64,000 nt of DNA. Source: Kitasatospora sp. SolWspMP-SS2h (lineage in GTDB: Bacteria > Actinomycetota > Actinomycetes > Streptomycetales > Streptomycetaceae). This document shows positions 16,416 to 25,629 of the stretch, piece after piece (position 1 is the first letter of the stretch; every line of letters starts with the position of its first letter). A program made the translations under genes and the position numbers. The notes beneath the pieces are model-generated. The model was not told the DNA's origin. It was given only the letters and a program-made list of their open reading frames with translations, and made no database searches. The stretch is taken from assembly GCF_003259315.1 (NCBI RefSeq), contig NZ_QLLT01000019.1, positions 1 through 64,000 of the forward strand. Reading direction: 5' to 3'.

Positions 16416-16434
16416 TCTACATCGATGTCGTCAC
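16416..16434 (-). promoter_or_regulatory. Second copy of the GACGACATCSATGTAG motif
   Basis: Minus strand GTGACGACATCGATGTAGAC, with the perfect palindrome ACATCGATGT at its core. It lies between the end of the M56 peptidase gene and the MarR gene, about 100 bp upstream of the latter. The copy at 1206 has the same orientation and a similar distance to efeO. Confidence 0.35.
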
Positions 16435-16448
16435 TCGCGGTGTGGCGG

Positions 16449-17390
16449 TCAGTGCCCCAGGACGGCCCGGGCGGCCGACTCCACGTACTCGTGCAGGCCG
16501 TACGCGACAGCGGCCGACGAGACGGCGCAGGCCAGTACCGCGAACCCCAGCCCCCCGGCGGCGGCCCGGGCGGAGCCCGCCGCGGGCCGGACCGGCCGGG
16601 GCCCGAGGAGCGCCTGCACGCGCTGCGGGACGGGACCGGTGCTCACCGACCGCAGCGGGCCCCGGGCCGCCCGGGTGGCGGACGCCCCGGCGAGGGCCGC
16701 CCGGGCGAGGGCGGTGGCGGCCAGGCGCCGGTCGCCGACCGCCTCGGCGGCGGCCTCGTCGGCCCACCGCTCCAGGTGGAAGTCCAGCACCGGACGCAGG
16801 GCCCGGAGGGCCGGATGGACGGCGGCGGCCAAGTGGACCGCGACGGCGAACAGGTGGTGGCGGCCGTCGAGGTGGGCGCGCTCGTGCGCGACCAGCACCC
16901 GGCGTTCGCGGGCGTCCAGCGCCCGGAGCATGGCGCGGGTGACGACGACCCGCCCGGCGCGACGGCCCCGGCCCGGCAGCGCGAAGGCCTCGGGAACCTC
17001 GCCCGGCACCACGAGCAGGTCACCCTCCGCCTGCCCGTCGGCGGCCGCGGCCCAGGCCCGGCCCAGCGTCGAGCGGTGCTCGCACCAGCGGCGCCCCACG
17101 ACGGCGAGCTGCGCCGCCAGCACCGCGGCCGCCAGGCTCGCCACCGGCAGGGCGGCCGGCCACGCGGCGGCTACCCGCGCGGGGGAGAGGTGCTCGAGCG
17201 CGGCCAGGAAGGGGACGTGGGCGAGGCCGAACAGGACCGCCCAGGTGCCGGCGGCGGCGAGGAGGGCCGCCGCCGTGATCACGGCGCACGCCTCCCCGGG
17301 AGGGACCGCGGCGGCCAGCCGACGGGCAGCGGCCGTCGCGGCCCAGGGGAACGCCAGCGCCGCGAGGACCAGGAGCAGGGCCGGGGTCAC
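16449..17390 (-). CDS. M56-family membrane metallopeptidase (BlaR1-like)
   Basis: 313 aa from GTG 17390. Membrane helices at the N-terminus (residues 1-110) precede a cytoplasmic zinc-peptidase domain with HERAH (about 169-173) and a downstream E (LERWADEAAAE) as third ligand. A C-terminal helix (GLGFAVLACAVSSAAVAYG) follows. In BlaI-M56 pairs the peptidase inactivates the repressor on receiving a signal. It lacks the penicillin-binding sensor domain of BlaR1, so the signal is unknown. The start overlaps the BlaI stop as GTGA. Confidence 0.9.
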   Translation of the reverse strand: MTPALLLVLAALAFPWAATAAARRLAAAVPPGEACAVITAAALLAAAGTWAVLFGLAHVPFLAALEHLSPARVAAAWPAALPVASLAAAVLAAQLAVVGRRWCEHRSTLGRAWAAAADGQAEGDLLVVPGEVPEAFALPGRGRRAGRVVVTRAMLRALDARERRVLVAHERAHLDGRHHLFAVAVHLAAAVHPALRALRPVLDFHLERWADEAAAEAVGDRRLAATALARAALAGASATRAARGPLRSVSTGPVPQRVQALLGPRPVRPAAGSARAAAGGLGFAVLACAVSSAAVAYGLHEYVESAARAVLGH

Positions 17391-17776
17391 CGGCCGTCCC
17401 CGGAGCCGTCGGCCTGCCGCAGCAGGGCGCGCAGCACGCCCTCGTCGTGCTCGGACAGCGAGGAGACGAACCGCTTGAGGACGAGGTCGCGATCCGGCTC
17501 GGCGTCGAGGGCGTCGCGCATCCGGCCCGCGGCGAGCCCTGCGGCGTCGTCCGCGGGCGCGTAGGCGTAGCCCCGGCCCGAGCGGGTCCGTACGAGGGTG
17601 CCCTTCTCGTGCAGGCGGATCAGGATGGTCGCCACCGTGGTCCGCGCCAGCCCCAGGCCGAGGGCGCGGTTGACCTGCCGCGGGGTCATCGGCTGCTCGG
17701 CGGCCCACAGGACGGCCATCACGTCGGCGACGAGCTCGCCGTGCGGGCGTCTGGCCTCCTGGCCGCCGTGCTCCAT
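17387..17776 (-). CDS. BlaI/MecI/CopY-family repressor
   Basis: 129 aa. The N-terminal winged helix (residues 12-80) has ELVADVMAVLWAAEQPMTPRQVNRAL, RTTVATILIRLHEKGTLVRTRSGRGYAY, which is typical of BlaI. The C-terminal half is the dimerisation region that the partner peptidase normally cleaves. It is the first gene of a two-gene operon with the M56 peptidase. A sequence resembling an iron box lies 49 bp upstream of its start. Confidence 0.92.
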   Translation of the reverse strand: MEHGGQEARRPHGELVADVMAVLWAAEQPMTPRQVNRALGLGLARTTVATILIRLHEKGTLVRTRSGRGYAYAPADDAAGLAAGRMRDALDAEPDRDLVLKRFVSSLSEHDEGVLRALLRQADGSGDGR

Positions 17777-17824
17777 GTCGCTTCCGCCTGTCGGTCGTCC
17801 GGGCCCGGCCGTCCGGGCAGCCCG

Positions 17825-17843
17825 TTAGGTATGCCTCAGCAAA
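17825..17843 (-). promoter_or_regulatory. Possible iron box before blaI-like gene
   Basis: TTAGGTATGCCTCAGCAAA matches the DmdR/IdeR consensus TTAGGTTAGGCTCACCTAA at 14 of 19 positions by eye, with the left arm strongest. It shares AGGTATGCCT with the efeO iron box. It lies 49 bp upstream of the BlaI gene start. Confidence 0.4.
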
Positions 17844-17955
17844 GTTTACGGTCGGCTGCCACGGGCCGGGTCGCGGGGGAGACCGGTGCCGAGCGCTCCG
17901 GCGCACAGCCCGGACGGGAGGCACAGGTGGCCGGGGGAGGTGCGCGGGCGTCGCG

Positions 17956-18440
17956 TCACGACCCGGCCCGGGGCGGCCGATCGCGGCGATGCGCGAGGTA
18001 GCGGTCGAACGCCTCCTGCCCGTCCGGGACGAAGCGCCACTGCCGCACGGCCTCGCGCAGCTCCGCCCGCGTCGGCCGGCCGTGTTCACGGCTTGGTGCA
18101 CGCCAAGCCAGTACGGGCCGATCGCTCCCCGGCACAGGAACTTGAACAAGGAGCGAACCGGCACCTGAACGCCCAGCTCCTCGGCCAACCCCCCGGCAGC
18201 TGCCTGCTCGTACGACTCACCCACGCGCACGGCCCCACCGAACGTCACCTCCTGGTGGCCGGGGAAACGCGCCAGGCTCCCGGGCCGCCGGTGGACCGGC
18301 ACCCGCCCCTGCCGATCGAGGCGGACCGTTGCCGCGACGCGGTGCGGCCGGCCTCGGCGGACGGCCTCGCCGCGCTCCACCACCACCAGCACCCGCTCTT
18401 GACCGTCCACGCGTTCCACGGGTTCGTCCACGGCACCCAC
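17956..18440 (-). pseudogene. NUDIX hydrolase remnant
   Basis: Starting near GTG 18440 the frame reads as an IPP-isomerase-like NUDIX protein: QERVLVVVERGEAVRRG, HRRPGSLARFPG, then the box GGAVRVGESYEQAAAGGLAEELGV. The box should read REL where it has GGL, so the key Arg and Glu are lost. After LGVHQAV a shift of frame and an apparent internal deletion of about 20 residues occur. The family C-terminus resumes in another frame (RAELREAVRQWRFVPDGQEAFDRYLA) to TGA 17956. Two independent lesions make it a pseudogene rather than a sequencing error. Confidence 0.75.
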
Positions 18441-18618
18441 GATCGCCCGCCCCGACGGCGCTCTCGCCCCGATCGGACCGCTGCCGGCACTCTTCCCTTC
18501 GCCACCGGGGCACGCTGCTCCCTCCCGTCCTCTGCTGTGTCGGACCTCGGCACTCCGCCGGTCGGCTGCTTCGGCAAAATTCGACCTCGGAAGGTCGCTG
18601 CGGTCCAGGCAACCGGCC
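18441..18618. other. Intergenic, no gene seen
   Basis: Between the NUDIX remnant and the CitB-type regulator. No open frame here shows a recognisable protein and no hairpin stands out. Confidence 0.4.
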
Positions 18619-19305
18619 TCAGCGGACCGTGAGCAGGTACTCGTGCTCGGGGCGGCCGGTGTCGCCGTAACGAAGGGACAGGCGCAGTCGGCGGTCACGG
18701 GCCAGGTGCTTGAGATAGCGCTGGGCGGTGGAGCGCGAGAGGCCGGTGGCGGCGGCGACCTGCTGGGCGGACAGCGGCTGCCCGGCGCGGCGCAGAGCAG
18801 CGAGGACGAGGTCGGCAGTGGGGGCGCTGTGGCCCTTGGGCAGGGCGGTGGCCGGGGAGGCGCCGGTGCGCAGGGCGGCGAACATCCGGTCCACCTCGTC
18901 CTGGGAGGTCTCCCGGGCCGACGGTCCGGCGAGGGCGTGGCGCAGGTCGGCGTAGGCGGCGAGCTTGTCGCGCAGGCCGGCGAAGCTGAAGGGCTTGACC
19001 AGGTACTGGAGGGCGCCGTGCTGCATCGCCTCGTGGACGGTGGAGACGTCCCGGGCGGCGGTGACCATCATGACGTCGCAGCAGATCCCGGCTTCGCGCA
19101 GGCGCCGGATCAGGGCCAGGCCGCTCTCGTCGGGCAGGTGGTGGTCGAGCAGTACCAGGTCGACAGGGGCCCGTTCGAGGGCGGCGAGGGCCTGGCCGGC
19201 GCTGTGCGCGATGCCGGTGACCCGGAAGCCCGGGACTTTCGCGACGTACGCGGCGTGCACGTCCGCGACCCGGAAGTCGTCGTCGACCACGAGGACGTCG
19301 ATCAT
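18619..19305 (-). CDS. CitB/DcuR-family response regulator
   Basis: 228 aa. The receiver has D8-D10, phospho-acceptor D54 (LVLLDHHLPDESG), T82 and K104 (LVKPFSF). The C-terminal domain has the CitB-type helix-turn-helix (LSAQQVAAATGLSRSTAQRYLKHLARDRRL). Such regulators usually control uptake of citrate or C4-dicarboxylates. Its ATG overlaps the TGA of the kinase gene, the normal arrangement, but that kinase is a broken remnant. The regulator therefore appears to be an orphan, and no transporter target gene remains nearby. Confidence 0.92.
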   Translation of the reverse strand: MIDVLVVDDDFRVADVHAAYVAKVPGFRVTGIAHSAGQALAALERAPVDLVLLDHHLPDESGLALIRRLREAGICCDVMMVTAARDVSTVHEAMQHGALQYLVKPFSFAGLRDKLAAYADLRHALAGPSARETSQDEVDRMFAALRTGASPATALPKGHSAPTADLVLAALRRAGQPLSAQQVAAATGLSRSTAQRYLKHLARDRRLRLSLRYGDTGRPEHEYLLTVR

Positions 19306-20046
19306 GCGGTCTCCAGGGTGTGCAGGGCTTCGGGCAGTTCGACGGTGAAGCGGGCACCGCCGAGCGGTCCGGTGCCGACGGCGAGCCGGCCGGCGGCACG
19401 CCGGGACCGCTGTCGGCGACCTCGGCCAGCAGGACGGCGGCGTCGGGCAGGTGGCTGTCGGGGGTGACGGTCAGCCGGATGCCGCGCTCGGCGGCGACGG
19501 CGGCCTTGCCGGCCAGCAGGGCGGCCACGTGCGGGTCCTGGACCTGTTCGCCGATCCGGGCGGCGAGGGCGGCGTGCGAGCCGGACTGCTCGCAGATGAA
19601 CGCGGCGGCCTGGTCGTGGCGGCCCAGTTCGAGCAGTCCGAGCAGGGTGTGCATCCGGTTGGCGTGCTCGTGGTCCTGCGCGCGCAGCGCCTCGGTGAGG
19701 CCCCGGGTGTGGTCCAACTCCCTGACCAGGAACTCAAGTTCGGTGCGGTCGCGGAGGGTGATGACGGCGCCGGCGTCGGTGGGAGCGGTGCGGTTGACGA
19801 CCAGCACCCGGTCGTCGCGGACGGCGGGCAGGTCGGTGCCGTCGATCCGCCCGGTCAGCACGTCCGCGAGCCGGCCGGGCGGCAGGACCTCGTCGACGGT
19901 GCGCCCGGTGCAGGCGGCCGGGAGCGCGAGCAGGCGCAGCGCCTCGTCGTTGGCGACGCGGATCCGGCCGCCGGCGTCGAGGGCCAGCACGCCCTCGCGG
20001 ATGCCGTGCAGCATCGCCTCGCGCTCGATCAGCAGGGCGGCGATGT
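19302..20046 (-). pseudogene. CitA/DcuS-type sensor kinase remnant
   Basis: The PAS domain (EREAMLHGIREGVLALDAGG, ANDEALRLL) and the dimerisation region with DHEHANRMHTLLGLLELG are present. The N-terminal sensor and membrane helices are absent, replaced at about 20046 by integrase sequence. The ATPase domain is gutted: from the PDAAVLLAEV segment it jumps straight to DSGPGVP without the N-box. Then a further deletion and frame change remove the second G-box before the family tail (GGARFTVELPEALHTLE) ending at TGA 19302. It cannot be a working kinase. Confidence 0.8.
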
Positions 20047-20625
20047 CGGCGACGGCGGTGCGGGCGGCGCGTGGGGTGAGGTGGGCGTAGATGTTGGCGC
20101 TGGTGGACAGGGTGCGGTGGCGCGGGGTCTTGGAGACGATCGGCAGCGGTGTGCTCCTGCGGCGAGGGCGAAGCTGGCGGCGAGGTGGCGCAGGTCGTGG
20201 AGGGTGATGGGGGGCGCCGGCTTCGTCGCAGAGCAGGTGGAAGCGGTCGAGGACGTGTTGGGGGTGCAGGGGTCGGCCGTGGTGGTGGAAGGCGTAGCCG
20301 CTGCTGCTGGTGTTGCCGAAGGCGGGGGTGCCGGCGCGGTCGTCGAGTGCGGTGGCGGCGCGGTGGGAGAGGGCGACCCAAGTTCTGCTGTGCGGGGTCT
20401 TCGGGGAGGTGGGGAGGAGTTGGTTGTTGTCGACGGCGGAGAGGGTGTGGCGGACGAACAGGGTGCGTTCGGCTTGGTGGACGTCGTTCCAGCGGAGGGT
20501 GAGTGCTTCGCCTTTGCGCAGGCCGGTGGTGATCGTGAGTTCGGCGAGGTCGGCGTAGAGGGGGTCGGGGGCGCGGGCCAGGCGCATGAAGCGGACGGTC
20601 TGGGCTTCGGTCCACAGGTGCCGGG
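20047..20625 (-). pseudogene. Tyrosine-recombinase integrase remnant
   Basis: C-terminal catalytic part of a phage/ICE-type integrase. Visible pieces are [18 protein letters not shown] (box I Arg), [33 protein letters not shown] (box II His-x-x-Arg) and ANIYAHLTP with the nucleophile Tyr. These lie in three different frames, so at least two frameshifts occurred. The N-terminal half is missing. The left edge merges into the GH125 fragment and the right edge into the kinase remnant. No att repeats or other element genes were found. Confidence 0.75.
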
Positions 20626-21300
20626 GCGGAAGCCCGACCAGGACAGGCCGGTGACCGCCACCGGTGCGCCGCGCCCGCCGCGCGGCAGGGTGTCCCCGGC
20701 GGCCGGGCCGCCCAACCTCCGGAAGGTGTAGGACGATCGCGCCTCGTGGTCCTGCTCGGTGCGCACCACCTCCAGCACGACCCGGCAGGCCCGGACGAAC
20801 TCCTCGTCCACGTGCTCCAGGGAGCCGGTGGCACGCCACAGGGCGTACCCGAGGTGCAGCGGCGCGCACAGCGAGTCCAGTTCGTACTTGCGCTCCCACA
20901 CGTGCGGCCCGGGCCGCGGCTCGTCGGAGTAGCCGCCGTCGGCCCCGTCCGCGGTGGCGTTGAAGGCGTTCGCGTACGGGTCGATCAGCACGCAGCGGAC
21001 CTGCCGCCGCAGTACGCCCCGCAGCACCCCGCCGACCTCGGGGTCGGCGGCGGCCGGCAGGTACGGGCGGACCTGCGCGGCGCTGTCGCGCAGCCACATG
21101 CCGGGGATGTCGCCGGTGACCACGAAGACGTCCCCGTCCGCGGTCGGGCGCATGCTCGTCAGCCAGGTGTCGGCGAAGCAGCGCGCGAAGCAGGCGGCGG
21201 CGTGCGGACCGGCGCCGACCGGTGCCTGCCGGGCCCGCTCGGTCAGGTCCCGAAGGGCCTGCGGCAGGCTGCGGTCGGGCGCGGGGTCGGGCAGGGTCAC
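20626..21300 (-). pseudogene. GH125 exo-alpha-mannosidase, N-terminal half only
   Basis: From GTG 21300 (GGAG ribosome site) about 222 residues match the metal-independent alpha-mannosidase family GH125: [50 protein letters not shown], and [10 protein letters not shown]. In intact enzymes the last motif is followed by roughly half of the protein, including catalytic residues. Here the frame runs into integrase sequence at about 20625. GH125 removes alpha-1,6-mannose from N-glycan-type substrates, linking it in theme to the GH38 gene at the right end. Confidence 0.8.
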
Positions 21301-21540
21301 GTCGGCTCCAGTCGTCCGCCCGTCGGGAGGGACGCGGCCCGGGAGTGAACGGCCGTGCGGCGGCGTCGTGACGACCGTAGATCGAACCGCCCGGCTCCGA
21401 CCATGTCTTCGCGTCACCTGTTCCGGCCCGCACGGCCCGCTGGCGTCCTCCTCCGGTGACGCTCCGCCATGGACGCCGGGTCGTGAGCGGCTTCCACCAG
21501 GGCGACCCCTGTCTGCGGCGGCACCGGTGGCGGCGGGATC

Positions 21541-21569
21541 GTCCATGTTCCGGTGATCAACCGCCATGG
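21541..21569 (+). promoter_or_regulatory. Shared hemicellulose operator, copy A
   Basis: GTCCATG (21541-21547), a 17-nt spacer, then CATGG (21565-21569), 115 bp upstream of the DUF5060 gene start. The same arms and spacer length recur at 29349, 31605 and 40042, each upstream of a carbohydrate gene. The rest of the 21301-21684 interval shows no gene. Confidence 0.6.
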
Positions 21570-21684
21570 CCGCCGCCGCGGGCCCGGGACCACGATGGCC
21601 GCAGCGGAGCCGTGGCAGGTGCCCGGTTCGAGGTGGCGCCGCCGGATCGCGCGCTGCCGGAGTCCGACGGCAGGTGGGAGAGAC

Positions 21685-23283
21685 ATGACGACGACCGGCG
21701 TGCACCCTGACCGGGTGACCCGGGGGGCGGTGGCCGAGTGGCTGTTCGACGCCCGTGGTGGCCACCCCAACCCGTACACCGACGTGGTGGTGGCGGCGGA
21801 GTTCCACGGCCCCGGCGGGCAGGTCCGCAGGATCGAGGGCTTCTACGACGGGCAGCGGTTCCGGGTGCGCTTCAGCCCGGACGAGGCGGGGGCCTGGCAG
21901 GTCCGGGTGGTCTCCCGGCCGCACGACGACGGGCTGTGCCTGGAGGGCGCCTTCGAGGTCCTGCCGGGCACCGGCGGCCCGGCCCGCGTCGCGCCCGGCA
22001 CCGGCTGGGGCTTCACGGACGCCCGGGGGCGGCCGCTCTTCGTGCTCGGGGACACCGCGTACCACCTGTTCGGCATGGCGCACTGCGGCGCCGACGTGGC
22101 CGGCTACCTGCGGCGGCGGCGCGAACAGGGCTTCGACCTGGTCCGCGTCCGGGTGCCGGTCAGCCCATTCCACCCCCCGAACGGGCACAGCGACTGGCAG
22201 ACGCGGTCCTGCTGGCCGTGGGGCGGCAGCCCGCAGCACCCGCTCTTCGACCGGTTCGACCCGGCCTGGTTCGCGACCGTCGACCGGGTGGTCGCCGAGG
22301 CGTCCCGGATCGGCATCGGGCTCGAACTCGTCGTCGAGGGCTGGGGGACGGAGTTCCCCTTCAACGCCCGCGGGACGTTCACCGCGGAGTGGGAGGACCT
22401 GTGGCTGCGCCACCTCGTCGCCCGCTACGACGCCTGGGACAGCGTCTGGATCTGGACGCTGATGAACGAGTACGAGTTCTACCCGGACGGCGTGGCCCGG
22501 TACGACCGGGTCGCCGACCTGTGGGCCCTGCGGATGGCCCGCCGCCTGAAGCAACTCGCCCCGCACGGGAAGGCGGTGGCCGTCCACAACGGGCCGCCCG
22601 GCCCCCCGTTCGCCGAGCGCTTCGCCGTCGACCCGGGCGCGATCGACGCCGTCATGGTGCAGTCCTGGGGCAGCCACGACGCCCGGGAGGGCTGGTTGGC
22701 CACCGGGTTGGAGACCAGGATCGGGGAACTCCTCGACGGCTGGCGGGGATCGGCCCTGCTGTCCGAGTACGGCTACGAGCGCAATCCCGCACTACCGCTG
22801 AACCTCCCGCTGCACGAGTTCTGCGACGTCGAGCACACCCGGCGCGGAGCCTGGCGCGGGGCGATGTCCGGGCTGGGCGTGGTGCACGGCTTCGACAACA
22901 CCTGGGGCCCGTTCCTGAACCTCCGGGACGACCAGGAGGGCGTGGCGGTCCTGCTGCACCTGGCCCGGTTCTTCCGCGAGCACGTCGCCTTCCACCGGCT
23001 GCGGCCCGCCCCCGGTCTGGTCGCCGGGCCGATGGCCGAGGAGGGCCGCTCGGCCCTCGCGATGCGCGACTCCGCGGACGGCACGGTGGTGGTCTACCTG
23101 CCCGTCGGCGGCAGCGTGCGCCTCACCGGGCTGGGCGCGGCGACGGCGGCCGTCCGCGACTACGACCCGCGCACCGGAGTCCTGTCGGAGTCCCGGGTGC
23201 AGTCCTGCGACCTGCCGTTCGGCGCGGCCGGCGCGGCGGCGGACGACCTTCGGGACCGCGTGCTGCTGATCACGCGGGGGTGA
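21685..23283 (+). CDS. DUF5060/DUF4038-type putative glycoside hydrolase
   Basis: 532 aa from ATG 21685 (GGGAG ribosome site), no signal peptide, so probably cytoplasmic. Residues about 15-105 form a DUF5060-like beta domain ([33 protein letters not shown]). A (beta/alpha)8 barrel follows ([11 protein letters not shown]). Two Glu fit the clan GH-A pair: E262 in TLMNEYEFY (acid/base) and about E361 in LLSEYGYE (nucleophile). The C-terminal segment is a beta domain ending in YDPRTG. Substrate is not evident; related DUF4038 proteins act on plant side-chain sugars. The N-terminal extension of the open frame overlaps operator A and was not used. Confidence 0.75.
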   Translation: MTTTGVHPDRVTRGAVAEWLFDARGGHPNPYTDVVVAAEFHGPGGQVRRIEGFYDGQRFRVRFSPDEAGAWQVRVVSRPHDDGLCLEGAFEVLPGTGGPARVAPGTGWGFTDARGRPLFVLGDTAYHLFGMAHCGADVAGYLRRRREQGFDLVRVRVPVSPFHPPNGHSDWQTRSCWPWGGSPQHPLFDRFDPAWFATVDRVVAEASRIGIGLELVVEGWGTEFPFNARGTFTAEWEDLWLRHLVARYDAWDSVWIWTLMNEYEFYPDGVARYDRVADLWALRMARRLKQLAPHGKAVAVHNGPPGPPFAERFAVDPGAIDAVMVQSWGSHDAREGWLATGLETRIGELLDGWRGSALLSEYGYERNPALPLNLPLHEFCDVEHTRRGAWRGAMSGLGVVHGFDNTWGPFLNLRDDQEGVAVLLHLARFFREHVAFHRLRPAPGLVAGPMAEEGRSALAMRDSADGTVVVYLPVGGSVRLTGLGAATAAVRDYDPRTGVLSESRVQSCDLPFGAAGAAADDLRDRVLLITRG

Positions 23284-23313
23284 CCGCAGCCCGGCTCGGG
23301 CCGCGCGGGGGGT

Positions 23314-23341
23314 GACCCGTGCGGCCCGGGCCGCACGGGTC
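23314..23341. terminator. Bidirectional terminator, perfect palindrome
   Basis: A 28-bp perfect palindrome (arms GACCCGTGCGGCCC and GGGCCGCACGGGTC) sits between the convergent DUF5060 gene and the GH63-like gene, overlapping the latter's stop codon. Confidence 0.75.
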
Positions 23342-25547
23342 AGGTGTTACGGGTGATGCCGCCGCGCAGGAGTTCCAGCAGGGCGGTGGCCGACCAGGTG
23401 AAGTTGGTGGTGTTCAGGCCCTCTCCGGTCAGCGGGTCGTAGTTCTCCCGCAGCGGGGCGTCGCCGAGCATGCCCCGGGCGTGCCGCAGGCCCGCCTCGG
23501 TGAGCGCGGCGGCGTCCCGGTGGTAGCCGTAGGCGTGCAGGCCGCTGACGGTGAACAGGAACTGGTCCATCCACACCGGGCCGCGCCAGTAGCCCGCGGC
23601 GGTCGGGTCGAACTCCGGGCTCTGCGGAGACACCGAGGGCAGCGGCAGCGGGGTCGCGAACTGGGCGGGGTCGACGAGCGACGCGCGGACCGCGGCCGCC
23701 TGTTCGGCCGTCGCGAGGCCGGTCCACAGCGGGATCGCGCCCTCGATGCCCTTGCCCGCCGAGGTGACCAGCCGGCCGTCGTCGCCGAGGTCGTAGAACC
23801 AGCCGGTCTGCGGGTCGTACATGCGGGCCCGGACGGTGTCGCGCAGCCGGTCCGCGTCCCGGTCGAAGGCCGCGGCCGCCTCGGGCCGTCCGAGGGCCCG
23901 GGAGATCCGGGCCAGGGCCCGCTTCTCCGCGTACAGGTAGGAGTTGAGGTCCACGGACGCCTGGGTCAGGCTGTGGCCGACCGGCGTCCCCCGGGGGTCG
24001 GTGTTCGGGACGAGGCCGGCGTCGTCGAAGCGGGGCGCGTTGTCCATCCCGCTCTCCCAGCAGGCCGGGCCCTTGCGCTCCGCGAAGGAGTCGTTGGCCG
24101 GGTCGAGCGTGCACCCGTACTCGGCCAGGCCGTCCCGGTCGTGGTCGCGGTTGCGGTACCACCAGTCGTGGAGGGCCAGCAGCTTCGGGTACACGCGGCG
24201 CAGGAAGGCGAGGTCCGCGCCGCGCTCGTACACCCGCCAGCTGGCCCAGGCGGCCAGCGGGGGCTTGGAGTTGCGCTCGTTCCACAGCTTCCCGCCCGCG
24301 GCGGGGTCGTCGTAGAACACCACGTCGGGGACCATCCCGGCGTCCCAGGGCCGGGTCGGGTGGGCGGCGGTCACCTGGTGGTCGAAGACCGACTCGACGC
24401 TCGACGCGGCCAGCCGAGGGTCGAACAGGGCGACCGTGACGGCCTGCTTCCAGGCGTCCCAGGCCCACAGCCCGGTGGCGTAGGTGCCGGCGGTGATGGC
24501 GCCGGTGACGCCGTCGGACAGCAGCTGTCCGGCGGGGCTGCGCCAGTTGCTGACGATGGCCTGGACGGCCTTGGCGCCCGCCCGGCGGCGGTCGGGGACG
24601 ACGCCGTCCAGCGCCCGCCGCAGGTAGCCCTCCCAGCGCCGGTCGACCAGGTCCGCGACCCGCTGGGGGTGCGCCAGTGCGTCGCGGGCCGTCGTGCGGG
24701 CCGCGGCCGCCTCCGCGTCCGTGAACGTGTAGCTCTCGGTCCAGGCGAACCGCGCCTGCGCCCCGGGTGCCAGTCCGACCGGGCGGCGGGCGGTCGCGCG
24801 GTAGGTGTCGCCGTCCACGGCGGTGTCCAGGGGAGTGGAGTGGACGGTCTCGAAGCGCGTTCGGCTGGTGGTGAGGTAGTCCTTCTGGAGCCGCACCTCG
24901 CGGAAGACCACCGCGACCCCGGTGGGGGTGGGGATGAGCGAAGGTGCGCTGCGGATCGGCTCGGTGGTGTGGCGCAGCAGTTCGCCCGTCCAGTGGGCGC
25001 GCAGCACGCGCGGGCGGCCGCCCTCGTTGCGGACCGTCGCCCGGACCAGCGCGGTCCGGTTCGAGGCGTACCGCAGGTCCAGTGCGATCCGCAGGCCGTC
25101 GACCCGGAACTCCTGGGTCAGGACGCCCGGGGCGCTGTGGAGTTCGGGCGCCCGCTCCCGGGAGAGGTCGACCTGCGCCCCGGTCGCCTCGTCGGTCAGC
25201 GCGAAGACGCTGATCGCCCGGCTGAGGTACCAGGGGAACTCCTCGGCGAGGTACAGGGGGCCGCTGAAGCCGCCCAGTTGGGCGGTGTCGCCGGGGCCGG
25301 GAACGCCGTAGGCGTGCCAGGCGCCGAGGTCGCAGAACAGGTTGAGGGCGTGCGGGTACGCGTCGGTGGGCACGCCGTGCAGGTCCAGGAGGTCCTGGAG
25401 CCCCGAGCGGAAGTCCGCGGCGGGGGTCTCCTCCGTCGCGGTCGCGGATTGGTCCGCCCGGCCGGGGGCGGGTGCGGCCCCCAGCACGGCGGCTCCGACG
25501 GGGAGGAGGGCGAGGCCGTGGAAGGAGCGGCGGGTGACGTCTGCCAT
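23340..25547 (-). CDS. Secreted GH63-like (alpha/alpha)6 glycosidase
   Basis: 735 aa. The N-terminus VTRRSFHGLALLPVGAAVLG is a Tat-type signal. The C-terminal two thirds form an (alpha/alpha)6 barrel with motifs seen in GH63/YgjK-like alpha-glucosidases: GLWAWDAWKQAV, ERNSKPPLAAW, GCTLDPANDSF, CWESGMDNAPRF, and GYWRGPVWMDQ. An N-terminal beta-sandwich covers about 40-290. Candidate acids lie in AWDAWK (Asp) and the C-terminal FTWSA region. The substrate may be an alpha-glucoside or mannose-containing oligosaccharide. Little promoter space (43 bp) separates it from the terminator of the GH2 gene, so some readthrough is possible. Confidence 0.75.
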   Translation of the reverse strand: MADVTRRSFHGLALLPVGAAVLGAAPAPGRADQSATATEETPAADFRSGLQDLLDLHGVPTDAYPHALNLFCDLGAWHAYGVPGPGDTAQLGGFSGPLYLAEEFPWYLSRAISVFALTDEATGAQVDLSRERAPELHSAPGVLTQEFRVDGLRIALDLRYASNRTALVRATVRNEGGRPRVLRAHWTGELLRHTTEPIRSAPSLIPTPTGVAVVFREVRLQKDYLTTSRTRFETVHSTPLDTAVDGDTYRATARRPVGLAPGAQARFAWTESYTFTDAEAAAARTTARDALAHPQRVADLVDRRWEGYLRRALDGVVPDRRRAGAKAVQAIVSNWRSPAGQLLSDGVTGAITAGTYATGLWAWDAWKQAVTVALFDPRLAASSVESVFDHQVTAAHPTRPWDAGMVPDVVFYDDPAAGGKLWNERNSKPPLAAWASWRVYERGADLAFLRRVYPKLLALHDWWYRNRDHDRDGLAEYGCTLDPANDSFAERKGPACWESGMDNAPRFDDAGLVPNTDPRGTPVGHSLTQASVDLNSYLYAEKRALARISRALGRPEAAAAFDRDADRLRDTVRARMYDPQTGWFYDLGDDGRLVTSAGKGIEGAIPLWTGLATAEQAAAVRASLVDPAQFATPLPLPSVSPQSPEFDPTAAGYWRGPVWMDQFLFTVSGLHAYGYHRDAAALTEAGLRHARGMLGDAPLRENYDPLTGEGLNTTNFTWSATALLELLRGGITRNT

Positions 25548-25590
25548 GGGTCGGGCTCCCTGGTGGTGGGTGGCACGGGCCTGGGGTGCC

Positions 25591-25626
25591 GCGACCCCGC
25601 CGGGAACGGGTTCCCGGCGGGGTCGC
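25591..25626 (-). terminator. Terminator of the esterase-GH2 operon
   Basis: GCGACCCCGCCGGGAA and its inverse form a 16-bp perfect stem with a 4-nt loop, beginning 4 bp after the GH2 stop codon. Confidence 0.8.
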
Positions 25627-25629
25627 GGA

